DNA of 64,000 nt from Candidatus Poribacteria bacterium (GTDB lineage: Bacteria > Poribacteria > WGA-4E > WGA-3G), in NCBI GenBank assembly GCA_028824125.1, contig JAPPES010000059.1, positions 22,420 to 86,419 on the forward strand, written 5' to 3'. A model generated the notes under the pieces. That model was not told the DNA's origin. It was given only the letters and a program-made list of their open reading frames with translations, and did not search any database. The position numbers and the translations under genes were made by a program. The stretch's first letter is position 1. Each line of letters starts with the position of its first letter. Positions 1-8,929 of this stretch are shown here, one piece after another.

Positions 1-334
1 CTTCCTCATCGGTAAAATGCAAAAGTGCCAATCTATTTACCCTATTTGCTCCCCTGAATTTAAGGTTCTCGTTGAGGTTATCATGTTGGAATAGAAACGA
101 TAAACTCTGTTTTTCTATTCCTCTACCCCTATTAAACTCTAAGTTCTTAAACTCTAAGTTCACCTGTTCGGCCTCAAGTTGTGCATCGACTATTTTCCAA
201 TTATTAGGAATACGAAGTCGAACTGTACAACACTCATTATTGCCACTGAACCCGTCATAACTTATATGCTGTTCAGCTGTACAACCAATACATAGCAGTA
301 AGAAACTGAAGATGTAAATTATTCGGGTTCTCAT
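1..334 (-). CDS. Putative lipoprotein, 3' end cut by the window edge
   Basis: Reading leftwards from an ATG at 332-334 gives an open frame of 111 codons with no stop before the window edge. The N-terminus has a charged start, a hydrophobic run (residues 5-16) and a Cys at 18 preceded by Cys-Ile-Gly, consistent with a lipoprotein signal peptide. Its segment around 'IVDAQLEAEQVNLEF' resembles 'IVDATLDNKELHVDI' in the next gene upstream (368-1171), so I infer a paralogue. It lies 33 bp behind that gene and is probably the last member of the same transcript. Function unknown. Confidence 0.6.
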   Translation of the reverse strand, partial: MRTRIIYIFSFLLLCIGCTAEQHISYDGFSGNNECCTVRLRIPNNWKIVDAQLEAEQVNLEFKNLEFNRGRGIEKQSLSFLFQHDNLNENLKFRGANRVNRLALLHFTDEE

Positions 335-367
335 TATGTTCTCTGGATTTTACGCAGGAAATAGATA

Positions 368-1171
368 TTAACGGTCTCTCAAAAAGGGTTGGTTAGTTGG
401 ACGACTTTTCTGTGGGGCAGCCCTTATGACTTCGTTTTTCTTTGGAACAACCTTCAAATACGCAATATGGATATCGTCACCAACTTTTTTCTGTTTTTCA
501 ACTTTTACTGTTTCATGAGGTTCAAGGACATCAAGCGGATAGCTCAATTTGCGAATTAGTTTGTTAGATTTAGTGTTGTACGTTTCTATATTTATCATAT
601 TCCCTTTAAAGTTGTGAACTGTTGCAGTTTCGGTAGATGTGTGTTTAATATCAAAATTTATCCAAAATAATGAATTCTTCTTGGTCTTTTTTCTAACTTC
701 TGGATGATAACAGTAAGCGGTGATTCTATCCCCGACACGAAAGGCACCGGAATTTGCGAAAGGTCCAGGTTTCTTACGGATACCTTTTATCTCCCAACCC
801 GACCAGTTAAACCACGTTGACACGTTTTTGGGTATAGGAGAGGACACAGTTAAATGCACAACACCGTATCCCTTTATCCTGTTTGTGCCGTGAACTTCAA
901 GAGTCTCATTGGTTTCAATTACTGGGAATCTTGCTTTCTTTCCGATTGAGGTTACGCGTTTCTCAATCTCTTTGCCAGTATCAATATCTACATGTAATTC
1001 TTTATTATCAAGTGTAGCATCAACAATCTTAGAAGAATCTTTCATAGCTAAAAAGACCAAAAGCGTATCATTAATCCTATAGATTTTGTAACCGGGTGTA
1101 GGTTCCCCACACCCACTTAGGACTATCGCGAGGCTTATCAAGAGCGTTATTAGAACTTTTATCTTCGTCAT
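368..1171 (-). CDS. Putative lipoprotein, paralogue of its neighbour
   Basis: This 267-residue protein starts best at an ATG at 1169-1171, which has an AGGGTG ribosome site six bases upstream; a GTG nine bases earlier is possible. The signal peptide ends in a clear lipobox (LSGC), so the mature protein should be lipid-anchored. No known domain is recognised. Its C-terminal stretch 'INIETYNTKSNKLIRKLSYP' resembles 'FNVEFNTGTRIIKHSFP' in the gene upstream, which suggests duplication. It is 20 bp from the upstream gene and probably cotranscribed with thyA. Role unknown; a surface or periplasmic binding protein is only a guess. Confidence 0.65.
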   Translation of the reverse strand: MTKIKVLITLLISLAIVLSGCGEPTPGYKIYRINDTLLVFLAMKDSSKIVDATLDNKELHVDIDTGKEIEKRVTSIGKKARFPVIETNETLEVHGTNRIKGYGVVHLTVSSPIPKNVSTWFNWSGWEIKGIRKKPGPFANSGAFRVGDRITAYCYHPEVRKKTKKNSLFWINFDIKHTSTETATVHNFKGNMINIETYNTKSNKLIRKLSYPLDVLEPHETVKVEKQKKVGDDIHIAYLKVVPKKNEVIRAAPQKSRPTNQPFLRDR

Positions 1172-1191
1172 TGAATTCACCCTAATGATAT

Positions 1192-1908
1192 TTAGTTCAC
1201 AGAAGTTATTTGAAAAATAGAACCCATGATTAGTCTTGATCCAAAAGACAAACTTATACCATTGTTTTGAACTTTTTCATTGGTATTTAGGACTTTTCCA
1301 AGTGGAAAACTGTGTTTAATTATACGTGTGCCTGTATTAAATTCCACATTAAACATATTGTTAGTGAAATCGAATAGGTCTATTGGAACATCAGGGATTT
1401 GCTTGAAGTCAATGTCCTTAGGTTGAACAGCCAAAACAAGAGATAACTTGTTTTCACTTCGGAAAGCTCTAAACTTCATGCGATCTCCGTTCTGTGTCGT
1501 ATAATTTTCAGCTATGACATGTCCTGATGGAAAGTGTTGGGGTTGTGGCTGCTTTACGGTTGTCTTTTGGAACTGAAGAATGACCGTGTCTTCTACTTTT
1601 CCAATACCCGTAAGTAACAAGTTTTCGGTCACTCCAGCAAGTTCTATAGAATCATTACCTGTCTGCATGACATTATTCACAATTTCAACAGTAGTGGTTT
1701 TAATTCCGCGTTTGGTTTGATTAATTTCTATGTTGAATCCCATGGCACCGGTTTCAACATTTATAGATTCAACTTGACTCTGCATTATCAAATATACCGA
1801 CATTAAGTTGCCGTGCCCGAAAGCAGCTATATCAGCAAAAGGTTTGATATCTGTCGGTTCGCAGCCTGTAAGCGAAATTGCAATGAGTATCGTGAAGATT
1901 ATCCGCAT
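1192..1908 (-). CDS. Putative lipoprotein, paralogue of its neighbour
   Basis: This 238-residue protein has a short signal peptide ending in a lipobox (LTGC, Cys at residue 16), followed by a soluble region with no recognised family. The ATG at 1906-1908 is preceded by an AGAAGGAAG ribosome site that overlaps the end of thyA; the gap to thyA is 11 bp, so translational coupling is likely. It resembles the next lipoprotein downstream in its C-terminal third. Function unknown. Confidence 0.65.
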   Translation of the reverse strand: MRIIFTILIAISLTGCEPTDIKPFADIAAFGHGNLMSVYLIMQSQVESINVETGAMGFNIEINQTKRGIKTTTVEIVNNVMQTGNDSIELAGVTENLLLTGIGKVEDTVILQFQKTTVKQPQPQHFPSGHVIAENYTTQNGDRMKFRAFRSENKLSLVLAVQPKDIDFKQIPDVPIDLFDFTNNMFNVEFNTGTRIIKHSFPLGKVLNTNEKVQNNGISLSFGSRLIMGSIFQITSVN

Positions 1909-1919
1909 CTTCCTTCTTC

Positions 1920-2717
1920 TTAGACAATCATTTTGGCACGAATCGCATCATGATGCTGATAGCTCTGTAACTTCAAGTCTTGGATTTTGAAATTGTCAAT
2001 TGAGGTCACATCGGTGTTTAGGACAAGTTCCGGCAGTGGATAGGGTTGTCGTTGGAGTTGTGTTTTTACCTGATCAAAATGCGCGTGGTAGATATGGGCA
2101 TCGCCCAAAACATGGATAAATTCACTCGGTTGAAGATCCGTTATCTGAGCTATCATAGATAGTAGTAGCGAGTAGGATGCAATATTAAATGGAACACCAA
2201 GGAACATATCACAACTGCGTTGATACATCTGCAATGACAATTTACCATCCGCTACAAAAAATTGAAAAAACATGTGGCACGGTGCCAATGCCATTTGGTC
2301 TAACTCACCTGGATTCCACGCAGTAACAATATGTCTGCGACTATGTGGATTCACCTGGAGTTGTTCAATTACCTCCGCCAGTTGATCAATTCTGCCGTTT
2401 TCTTTTGGCCACCGACGCCATTGCACACCGTAAATACAACCGAGTGCGCCATCACGTCCCCAAGCAGCGGCGTTTGCATTCCATATCTGTGTGCCAAGTT
2501 TCTGAAATTGCTTGACGTGATCATAACCGCGCAGAAAACCGAGAAGTTCCGCTTTGACTGATCGGAAAGCGAGTTTTTTTGTGGTTACTGCAGGAAACCC
2601 ATCTTCCAAATTGTATCGCATCTGCATGCCGAAGAGGGCGCGTGTTTTTCCGTTTCTACCCTCACGGTCAACACCGGCATCTAATATCTGTTGAAGTCCT
2701 TCAAGATACTGTTTCAT
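1920..2717 (-). CDS. thyA: Thymidylate synthase
   Basis: ThyA makes dTMP from dUMP with methylene-tetrahydrofolate as the carbon donor, in the cytoplasm. The 265-residue product matches the E. coli enzyme in length and along its whole sequence: N-terminus 'MKQYLE', 'DGFP.VTTKK', 'YGVQWRRWP', the catalytic loop 'LAPCHMFFQF' with Cys147, 'QRSCDMFLGVPFNIASY' and 'GDAHIYHAH'. I start it at the ATG at 2715-2717 because homology begins there; an in-frame extension of 17 residues upstream looks non-coding. It lies 66 bp behind dut, which supplies its substrate dUMP, so the two form a nucleotide-metabolism pair. Confidence 0.96.
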   Translation of the reverse strand: MKQYLEGLQQILDAGVDREGRNGKTRALFGMQMRYNLEDGFPAVTTKKLAFRSVKAELLGFLRGYDHVKQFQKLGTQIWNANAAAWGRDGALGCIYGVQWRRWPKENGRIDQLAEVIEQLQVNPHSRRHIVTAWNPGELDQMALAPCHMFFQFFVADGKLSLQMYQRSCDMFLGVPFNIASYSLLLSMIAQITDLQPSEFIHVLGDAHIYHAHFDQVKTQLQRQPYPLPELVLNTDVTSIDNFKIQDLKLQSYQHHDAIRAKMIV

Positions 2718-2783
2718 ATTTACTACTAAAGCTCCCTTAATAATAATGATGTATCCTATAAAACGCAATTGGGAGCATTAAAG

Positions 2784-3215
2784 TTACTTATCTGTACTGC
2801 CGAAACCTCCGCGAGAGGGTGCGTTCATCTGATCTTCCTCATTCCATTCTGCTGTCCCTACACGCACAAAAATTGCTTGTGCAATCCGACTGCCTCTTTC
2901 TATCGTCACTGGTTTATCGGTGAAGTTGTATACCTGAATTTTTAGTTCATCTTCTTCACCGCAATAATCATTATCAATGATACCTAAACCTTGTGCCATC
3001 ATCAAACCGATTTTACGGGGTGTACTGCTGCGCATACATATCATCAGCATGTAGCCGGGGGGTGTTTCTACAATAACGTTCGCTGGAATTAAAGCAATTT
3101 CTTGTGGCGCAATTTCAGCTGATTCACGACAGAGCAGATCAAATCCGACAGAACCATCAGTTTCATATTTCGGCAGTGGCAGGGATTTATCAACCCGTTT
3201 GATTTTTACCTCCAT
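2784..3215 (-). CDS. dut: Deoxyuridine 5'-triphosphate nucleotidohydrolase
   Basis: Dut hydrolyses dUTP to dUMP, keeping uracil out of DNA and feeding ThyA. The 143-residue product has the trimeric dUTPase motifs in order: 'GSVGFDL' (motif I), 'RSST' (II), 'GIIDNDYCGEED' (III, with the catalytic Asp) and the C-terminal 'RGGFGSTDK' (V). The ATG at 3213-3215 overlaps the SMP-30 stop codon as TAATG, which fixes the start and suggests coupled translation. Motif III has Cys-Gly-Glu-Glu-Asp where Arg-Gly-Glu is commoner. Followed by thyA, which uses the product. Confidence 0.95.
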   Translation of the reverse strand: MEVKIKRVDKSLPLPKYETDGSVGFDLLCRESAEIAPQEIALIPANVIVETPPGYMLMICMRSSTPRKIGLMMAQGLGIIDNDYCGEEDELKIQVYNFTDKPVTIERGSRIAQAIFVRVGTAEWNEEDQMNAPSRGGFGSTDK

Positions 3216-4099
3216 TACGACACCGCTATCCCTTCTACTTTGCATTCTATGCGATAGACAGATGTGCTTGCCGTGATAAAAAGGCTTTTCCAATAATCAC
3301 CGCCCCATGCCAGATTCGCGCAGCGTTCGGGAACAAGAATGATGCCAAGATGTGTCCCGTCTGGTGCGAATATCCAAATCCCGTTCGGTCCCGTTAGATA
3401 GACATTTCCTTGCACATCTACCTTCATGCCGTCCGGCACGCCGTTATCCCCTTTTTCTTCAGCAAAAACACGACCATTTGCGATTGTGCCATCAGGTTGC
3501 ACATCAAAGGCGCGCACATGCATCCGTTTGGTGTCGTTAATATAAAGGATGGACTCATCTGGTGAAAAGCAGATACCGTTGGGTCTATCAAAATCATCAA
3601 CAAGCAGTGTCAACGTTGCTCCATCAGGCGACAAACGGTAGACGCCCTGAAAATCAAGTTCCTTTTCCGATACAGCGCCACCCCGTGCGGATAACCCGTA
3701 CGGCGGATCGGTAAAATAGATGCTCCGATCTGATTTGACAACAATATCGTTTGGGCTGTTTAGGCGTTTGCCTTCATAGTGTGAAGCAATCGTTAGCACA
3801 TCTCCATCCGCTGTTGTTCGAGATACTCTACGGTTTGCATGCTCACACGCAATCAGGTGTCCGCCTCTATCGTAAGTTAAGCCGTTTGACTTTCCTGATG
3901 GGTCTCTGAACACAGTCATACCGGACTCTGCGTCCCATCGCCGTATTTTGTTTGCAGGAATATCACTAAAAAGCAGATACCTGCCGATAGAATGCCACAG
4001 CGGTCCTTCGGTAAATTGGCATCCGGTAGCCAATTGTTCTACAGTTGCTTCTGAATCTACTAAATCTAATAGACGTGAATCACGTACATCAAGTGCCAT
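3215..4099 (-). CDS. SMP-30/gluconolactonase family lactonase
   Basis: Members of this family are six-bladed beta-propeller, metal-dependent lactonases that open sugar lactones such as gluconolactone. The 294-residue protein shows the family pattern: 'EGPLWH' near the N-terminus (metal-binding Glu), 'SNGLTYD', 'LNSPNDIVV', 'YFTDPPYG', 'PNGICFSPDESILYINDT' and 'GVPDGMKVD'. I choose the ATG at 4097-4099 because an AGGA ribosome site sits eight bases upstream; a GTG 27 bases earlier lacks one. Its stop overlaps the dut start. The physiological substrate cannot be told; the link to dut may be only transcriptional. Confidence 0.88.
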   Translation of the reverse strand: MALDVRDSRLLDLVDSEATVEQLATGCQFTEGPLWHSIGRYLLFSDIPANKIRRWDAESGMTVFRDPSGKSNGLTYDRGGHLIACEHANRRVSRTTADGDVLTIASHYEGKRLNSPNDIVVKSDRSIYFTDPPYGLSARGGAVSEKELDFQGVYRLSPDGATLTLLVDDFDRPNGICFSPDESILYINDTKRMHVRAFDVQPDGTIANGRVFAEEKGDNGVPDGMKVDVQGNVYLTGPNGIWIFAPDGTHLGIILVPERCANLAWGGDYWKSLFITASTSVYRIECKVEGIAVS

Positions 4100-4205
4100 A
4101 TTTTTTCCTTTCAATCTCCTTGACACGCAATCCTATTCATGATAACATTAATATAATTGCGTAATAGATACAATTTAAAGGTTTTGAACTGATTAGGAAT
4201 ATAAA

Positions 4206-4279
<74 letters not shown>

Positions 4280-4363
4280 ACATTATAAATGAGTTTTAAT
4301 AGTGTAACAAATTTAGGTATTTTTGTCAAGTATTTTGGTAAAGCACTGGGGAGGAATCTCAGT

Positions 4364-5446
4364 ATGAAACGTATATTTCAGCAACTCTCAATCGGTAGTA
4401 AATGTAAACGCCTATTGTCATTAGCCGGGATTGTCTTATTTCTATTAACTTTTGTTCCCGATGTGGTAGAAAGCCGCCGCGGTTTCGGTGGGGGTCGCAG
4501 TTTTGGTCGTAGCTTTAGTCGCAGCTTCAGCAGAAGTTCAAGTCGTAGTTACAGCCGCAGTTCAAAGAGTTATAGCAGACCGAAAAGTTCTACGCCGACA
4601 CGCAGCTCGCGAAGTACAAGCAGCAGCTACGGAAGTCGGACATCAAGAACCACTTCTACACGTCCCAGCACAACAGCACGCCAGAAACAGACTGCCACAA
4701 CCCGTGCCAAGACGACAAACACAACGTCAACTCGCGGTAGCACTGCTAACCGTCAAACTACGACACAAAACCGGAAACAGGTTCGACAGCTTAAAGCCGA
4801 AAACCGCAGCTTGAAACGTCAGACCACAAGGGCAAACCGCCAAACAGCCACAGCTCGTAGGCAACAGCGTTCAACTATTACAGTTAATAACTTTGGTGGT
4901 TACTATCCCATGGGCGGATATTCAATGTACAGCCTCACGGCATCCATGGCGTTTAATAATCTGATGTTTGGTATCTATTTCCACGACTATTACAACCATT
5001 CGATTCGCCATAGTTATTTGTGGCACTACCACCATCGGGATTATGATCGGTCACATTGGAGTAAAGAAAAGCAGGAAGAGTACGAATTTTATAAAGAGTA
5101 CTATGAAAGCCAAGGCGTTGAACCGAACCCGAATTACGTAGATCCTGGCACAAATAAGGATGAGAATTATGTCGCAAGTTATGTTGAAGAGAATCCAGAT
5201 AAGTTTTATGGGGACGATGTTGAAGTTGTCACAGTTGAAGAACTACCCGATGAAGAAGCAATAAAACAGGAACTTCTTGCATCTGCCGAAACACCGACTG
5301 TAACCTCAAATACGCAGCGCGCCCCACCGCAAAGGATAATTGTGGAAAAGAGAACTTCAGGCGCAATGTGGTTTGTTCTGATATTTGGAAGCCTTCTCAT
5401 CGTTGGCGTAATTATGTTAGTATTGTACAACAAGGGTTACTTTTAG
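4364..5446 (+). CDS. Basic Ser/Arg/Thr-rich membrane protein of unknown function
   Basis: This 360-residue protein starts at an ATG with GGGGAGG about ten bases upstream. It has an N-terminal hydrophobic segment (about residues 21-36), then roughly 130 residues of low-complexity Arg/Ser/Thr with repeated RSFSR and RSYSR units, then a His/Tyr/Asp-rich region ('HHRDYDRSHW'), an acidic stretch, and a C-terminal membrane helix (about 332-354). I do not recognise the family. The basic tract could bind nucleic acid or anionic cell-wall polymers, but this is speculation. The next gene begins eight bases after its stop, so the two are probably cotranscribed. Confidence 0.7.
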   Translation: MKRIFQQLSIGSKCKRLLSLAGIVLFLLTFVPDVVESRRGFGGGRSFGRSFSRSFSRSSSRSYSRSSKSYSRPKSSTPTRSSRSTSSSYGSRTSRTTSTRPSTTARQKQTATTRAKTTNTTSTRGSTANRQTTTQNRKQVRQLKAENRSLKRQTTRANRQTATARRQQRSTITVNNFGGYYPMGGYSMYSLTASMAFNNLMFGIYFHDYYNHSIRHSYLWHYHHRDYDRSHWSKEKQEEYEFYKEYYESQGVEPNPNYVDPGTNKDENYVASYVEENPDKFYGDDVEVVTVEELPDEEAIKQELLASAETPTVTSNTQRAPPQRIIVEKRTSGAMWFVLIFGSLLIVGVIMLVLYNKGYF

Positions 5447-5454
5447 GTGGTTGC

Positions 5455-6078
5455 ATGGCACTATTCGGTAGAAAAAACGGGAAATCTCTATTTGGTAGAC
5501 AAAAAGAGGATGCGGATAAAAAGCCGCAACGGCATGAATTAGTTGACATCCCGATCAACAGTATCATCGAACTTTCTGACATTACGACATACGAGGAGAC
5601 AGATAATACCTCACATGCTTATACGCTCGCCACGCGAAAAAAATATGAAGGTGATGGTCTCCTCCGATATATGTATCATGTCCGAGATGTAGAGGGAGAG
5701 ATTGTAGTCGGGGTTGACCACATCGCTGGCACAAAGGATGAGTACGAAATCTCACGCTGGATTGTTGATGGTGAACAAGAACTTGGCGATCCGTTGCCAG
5801 ATGAGATGACGCTCCACTATACTGACCCTGATAATGAGGACGCGGAAATCGCTGTTGTATATAATCGACAAGAGATTGTCTCGGCAAAACTCACCGTTAC
5901 CGATGCACAGGGAAAAGAGGAATTTGCGGCAGAACTGCATGAATACATCAACGATGATGATGGACTGATGTCTATTGAACTCTGCGGGGACTGGCTGACC
6001 TTTTATGTTGGTTTTCTCATATCGCGTTCTGACGTTGAAATTTATCCTGCCATTGTGAATGAACAGGTACGTGGTTAA
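5455..6078 (+). CDS. Hypothetical soluble protein
   Basis: This 207-residue acidic protein starts at the ATG at 5455, with AGGTGG directly upstream and only eight bases after the previous stop. The first 30 residues are basic ('MALFGRKNGKSLFGRQK'); the rest alternates acidic beta-strand-like segments such as 'YMYHVRDVEGEIVVGVDHI' and ends in a more hydrophobic stretch. No signal peptide or membrane helix is evident. I do not recognise the family. Linkage to the preceding Ser/Arg-rich membrane protein suggests a shared role, perhaps as its cytoplasmic partner. Confidence 0.7.
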   Translation: MALFGRKNGKSLFGRQKEDADKKPQRHELVDIPINSIIELSDITTYEETDNTSHAYTLATRKKYEGDGLLRYMYHVRDVEGEIVVGVDHIAGTKDEYEISRWIVDGEQELGDPLPDEMTLHYTDPDNEDAEIAVVYNRQEIVSAKLTVTDAQGKEEFAAELHEYINDDDGLMSIELCGDWLTFYVGFLISRSDVEIYPAIVNEQVRG

Positions 6079-6113
6079 AATATAGAAATTAGTGATTAAA
6101 TAGGAGAATTAGA

Positions 6114-7226
6114 ATGTCTAACACAACCCCGTTGCGAACTGTGATTGTCGGATGCGGTATGATTGCAGCGGGAGGCTATCAACCGCGGTGTCAAGCATAT
6201 CCAAATCAGATTGAATTGGTTGGCTACTATGACCAAGACGAAGCGCGCGCATCCGCACTTGCAGAAAGAGGGGGTGGAAAAGTTTATCCATCACTTGAAG
6301 CTGTCCTAAATGATCCCAATGTGGAAGCGATTGTAAATCTGACTATCCATATTTCACACTATCCTATATCATTGGCAGCACTAAAAGCAGGTAAGCATGT
6401 CTATTCTGAGAAACCGATTTCTATTAAGACCGATGAAGCGAACGAACTTGTAGAGACAGCAGAAGCTAAAGGTTTAAAGCTGGCATGTGCTCCATCGGCA
6501 ATACTCGGTTATGTGCAACAAAATGTTTGGAAACGTATTCGCGATGGAGAGATAGGGTCCGTAATTTCTGCGCTTGGTAACTTCGGTGGTCCCTTGGAAC
6601 ATTGGCATCCAAATGCGGATGCGTTTTTAATGCACGCGGGTCCCTTCCGAGATGTTGCACCTTATCCTTTGACTGCAATGACGACAATGATTGGTCCAGT
6701 CAAAACAGTTCACGGTTTTGCGAGGGTAGCTGTGCCTAAGCGAGTATTGACTCAAGGACCCCGTCAAGGCACTACGTTTGAGGTGGCTGAGAAGGATCAT
6801 GGGTTCGCTGTACTTGAGTTTGATGTGCCACAAGCAGGCGGAGCACACGGTTTTATTTATCACAGTTTTACCGTAACGTCCCAGATTCCACCTTATGAGA
6901 TACATGGCACAAACGGAGGCTTTTCAATTCAGGCTCATGATGATGGGCGAGGTATCAAGAAATTTACACCGCAATCAGGTTGGCAAGATGAACCTTCCCC
7001 GCCGAAAGCGTTTACCGGTTTAGATTGGGGAAAAGGTGTAGCCGATTTTGCGGATGCGATTAGGCATGACCGTATCCCAAGATGCAACGGCGCGCAAGCG
7101 CGGCATGTTTTAGAGGTTTGTGAAAGGGTGATTGAATCGTCAGATTTAGGAAAACCTGTTGATGTATTAAGCCGATTTCCCGCGCCACAAACCGTCGGCG
7201 AAGTAGCTCCGTGGGAAACGAGCTAA
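6114..7226 (+). CDS. Gfo/Idh/MocA family NAD(P)-dependent oxidoreductase
   Basis: This 370-residue protein belongs to the glucose-fructose oxidoreductase/inositol dehydrogenase family, which oxidises or reduces sugars and cyclitols with NAD(P). The N-terminal Rossmann motif is 'VIVGCGMIAAGGYQP', followed by 'LVGYYDQDEARASALAERG', the 'VNLTIHISHYPIS' strand-turn and the 'GKHVYSEKPIS' motif with the conserved Lys. The C-terminal beta-sheet domain follows from about residue 125. An AGGAG ribosome site precedes the ATG. It converges on a TIM-barrel sugar isomerase, a common partner of this family in carbohydrate breakdown. Substrate unknown. Confidence 0.9.
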   Translation: MSNTTPLRTVIVGCGMIAAGGYQPRCQAYPNQIELVGYYDQDEARASALAERGGGKVYPSLEAVLNDPNVEAIVNLTIHISHYPISLAALKAGKHVYSEKPISIKTDEANELVETAEAKGLKLACAPSAILGYVQQNVWKRIRDGEIGSVISALGNFGGPLEHWHPNADAFLMHAGPFRDVAPYPLTAMTTMIGPVKTVHGFARVAVPKRVLTQGPRQGTTFEVAEKDHGFAVLEFDVPQAGGAHGFIYHSFTVTSQIPPYEIHGTNGGFSIQAHDDGRGIKKFTPQSGWQDEPSPPKAFTGLDWGKGVADFADAIRHDRIPRCNGAQARHVLEVCERVIESSDLGKPVDVLSRFPAPQTVGEVAPWETS

Positions 7227-7247
7227 GGCGAGGTTCGGAACCTTGCC
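7227..7247. terminator. Hairpin between convergent genes
   Basis: A nine-pair stem (GGCGAGGTT / AACCTTGCC, one G-T pair) with a CGG loop begins directly after the oxidoreductase stop codon. It lies between two convergent genes and may end or protect transcripts, but no T-run follows on the plus strand. Confidence 0.4.
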
Positions 7248-7295
7248 AGCGCGTCGGATTTTACTATATAGGAATCTACCTTTTTTGTGTGGTAA

Positions 7296-8132
7296 TTACA
7301 CTCCACTTTTGATATTGAGGGCGTTGCGTAGCATTTCCACGCTCTGTGGTACGCCAGTGTGTGCATCCTCTTTACCTTCAAATTCAATAGATATGTATCC
7401 TTGGAATCCGACATGCCGCAGAATCTCCCCGATTTTAGCATAATCAAGATCAAGGGTGTACCATTCTCCCCCACCGTAATATGTTTTGGCATGGACAAGC
7501 ACTGCTTCAGGCGCAATCTGTGTAAGTTTATCATAAGGATTGGAGAGGAAATTACCGCAATCCATTGTAACCTTCAACCATTCTGAATTAATTGTAGAAA
7601 CGATGCGATTAACACCATCTGCAGTACATGTCAGTCCCCAGTGGTTTTCCAGCCCAAGGAGTACCCCGTATTTCTCAGCATCTGGCAGACACTTTTCAAT
7701 TGAACTAATTACCCAATCAAATGCTTCATCTTCGGTGTGGTCCGGTAAGGTTGGTTCTTTTCCTTCAGTTTTCATTAACTCATTAAATGATTTGATAGTG
7801 CCCCATCGTCCAGAGTTGAGTCGTATTGCGGGGATACCGAGTTCATGCGCTAACCGTATGCAGTGTATCGTATGGTTGATGTTTTTTTGCCGAGTTTCTG
7901 TGTCTGGAGAAACAAAACCTTGATGGATGGAGAGTGCGTACAAATCAAGTCCATGAATAAAGGCGAGCTGCTTCAATTTTTGTAGATAAGGAGTGGCTTC
8001 GGATGCCATCTGTTGATGTAAGATTTCAATGCCATCAAGTTCAAGTTTTGCAGCTTCTTCAATGACATGTTCAATTGGCACCTTTTCAGATGTAAAATGC
8101 CAATATGAATAGGTAGATACGCCAAGTTTCAA
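7296..8132 (-). CDS. Sugar phosphate isomerase/epimerase (AP endonuclease 2-like TIM barrel)
   Basis: The roughly 278-residue product has the pattern of xylose-isomerase-like TIM barrels: 'KLGVSTYSYWHF' at the N-terminus, 'LELDGIEILHQQM', 'GLENHWG' with a metal-ligand Glu, 'VTMDCGNF', 'LVHAKTYYGG' and 'GYISIEFEGKED' near the end. These enzymes isomerise or epimerise sugars with divalent metals. I prefer a TTG start at 8130-8132 because GAGGTG sits seven bases upstream and homology begins there; longer in-frame starts extend into AT-rich DNA. It faces the Gfo/Idh/MocA gene across a 69-bp gap. Confidence 0.85.
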   Translation of the reverse strand: MKLGVSTYSYWHFTSEKVPIEHVIEEAAKLELDGIEILHQQMASEATPYLQKLKQLAFIHGLDLYALSIHQGFVSPDTETRQKNINHTIHCIRLAHELGIPAIRLNSGRWGTIKSFNELMKTEGKEPTLPDHTEDEAFDWVISSIEKCLPDAEKYGVLLGLENHWGLTCTADGVNRIVSTINSEWLKVTMDCGNFLSNPYDKLTQIAPEAVLVHAKTYYGGGEWYTLDLDYAKIGEILRHVGFQGYISIEFEGKEDAHTGVPQSVEMLRNALNIKSGV

Positions 8133-8244
8133 TTTTTTCACCTCAAAATAATTGTTAGTTTTATGATACCATAATTTCATTAGGGAATCTATATTCTTTG
8201 AGTTATAATTAAAATAACCTAAGTTGCTACTTATGTAGGACAAT

Positions 8245-8877
8245 CTGTATGAAGATTAAATAAATATTTCGGTAATTTCTTTAGTCCCGTGAATCAACGC
8301 CAAATACGCGTATGGTATTTGTCGGGGACGATATGTTTATAGAAAAACGTTGAACAACTTCTCTTTAGTCCCGTAGGGACGATATGTCCAAAATATGTCG
8401 TTGGCGGACACATATCGTCCCTACGGGACTAAGGGGATGAATCGTCCGCGCTGCTATAAACATATCGTCCCTACGGGACTAAAGACAGGACAATCTCAAT
8501 AATCATGAGTATTTAGTGGTGTTCACAATAACACAGATATATTCTTAAATTGACACCTACGATTCGGTTAGGAAACCGAACCTACCAGGGGTGTTGTAGC
8601 ACAAACTTTATGAAGATTAAGTTATTAATTCGGTAATTTTTCATTATGCATATTCAGAACATTTTAAGTGCTCTTCAGTCCCGTAGGGACGATATGTTTA
8701 TAGCAGCGCGGACAACCTCATCCCTTAGTCCCGTAGGGACGATATGTTTTGAAGCACATCAACAATAAATATGTCGTTCCTACGGAACTCAAGAGGGGAG
8801 AGACAACATTTTCTATAAACATATCGTCCCTACGGGACTAAAGAAATTACCGAAATATTTATTTAATCCTCATACAG
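8245..8877. repeat. Composite inverted-repeat element (633 bp), no gene inside
   Basis: The ends form a 46-nt inverted repeat, 8245-8290 and 8832-8877, differing at one base. Inside, a 21-nt unit (AGTCCCGTAGGGACGATATG plus T) occurs perfectly at 8367-8387, 8410-8430 (reversed), 8460-8480 (reversed), 8677-8697, 8727-8747 and 8819-8839 (reversed), with a degraded copy near 8769-8790. Segments 8410-8480 and 8677-8747 are themselves long inverted repeats of each other. A diverged copy of the terminal repeat lies near 8596-8642, and a hairpin at 8563-8580. No open frame of note is present. It looks like nested, non-autonomous palindromic elements, and accounts for the gap between the isomerase and the sulfatase. 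Confidence 0.85.
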
Positions 8878-8929
8878 TTTGTGCTACAGAAGTGTCCTAT
8901 TAATTATAGGTTTTACTATATTGCGTTTA

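Noticed and set aside
72..260. 62-residue plus-strand open frame
   Set aside because: Shadow of the lipoprotein gene on the minus strand, which has a signal peptide and a paralogue.
4488..4814. 108-residue open frame overlapping the Ser/Arg-rich gene
   Set aside because: Other-frame reading of a low-complexity repeat region; no start signal.
8245..8877. CRISPR array
   Set aside because: Repeats are in both orientations, unevenly spaced and palindromic; spacers are not of constant length and no cas genes are nearby.
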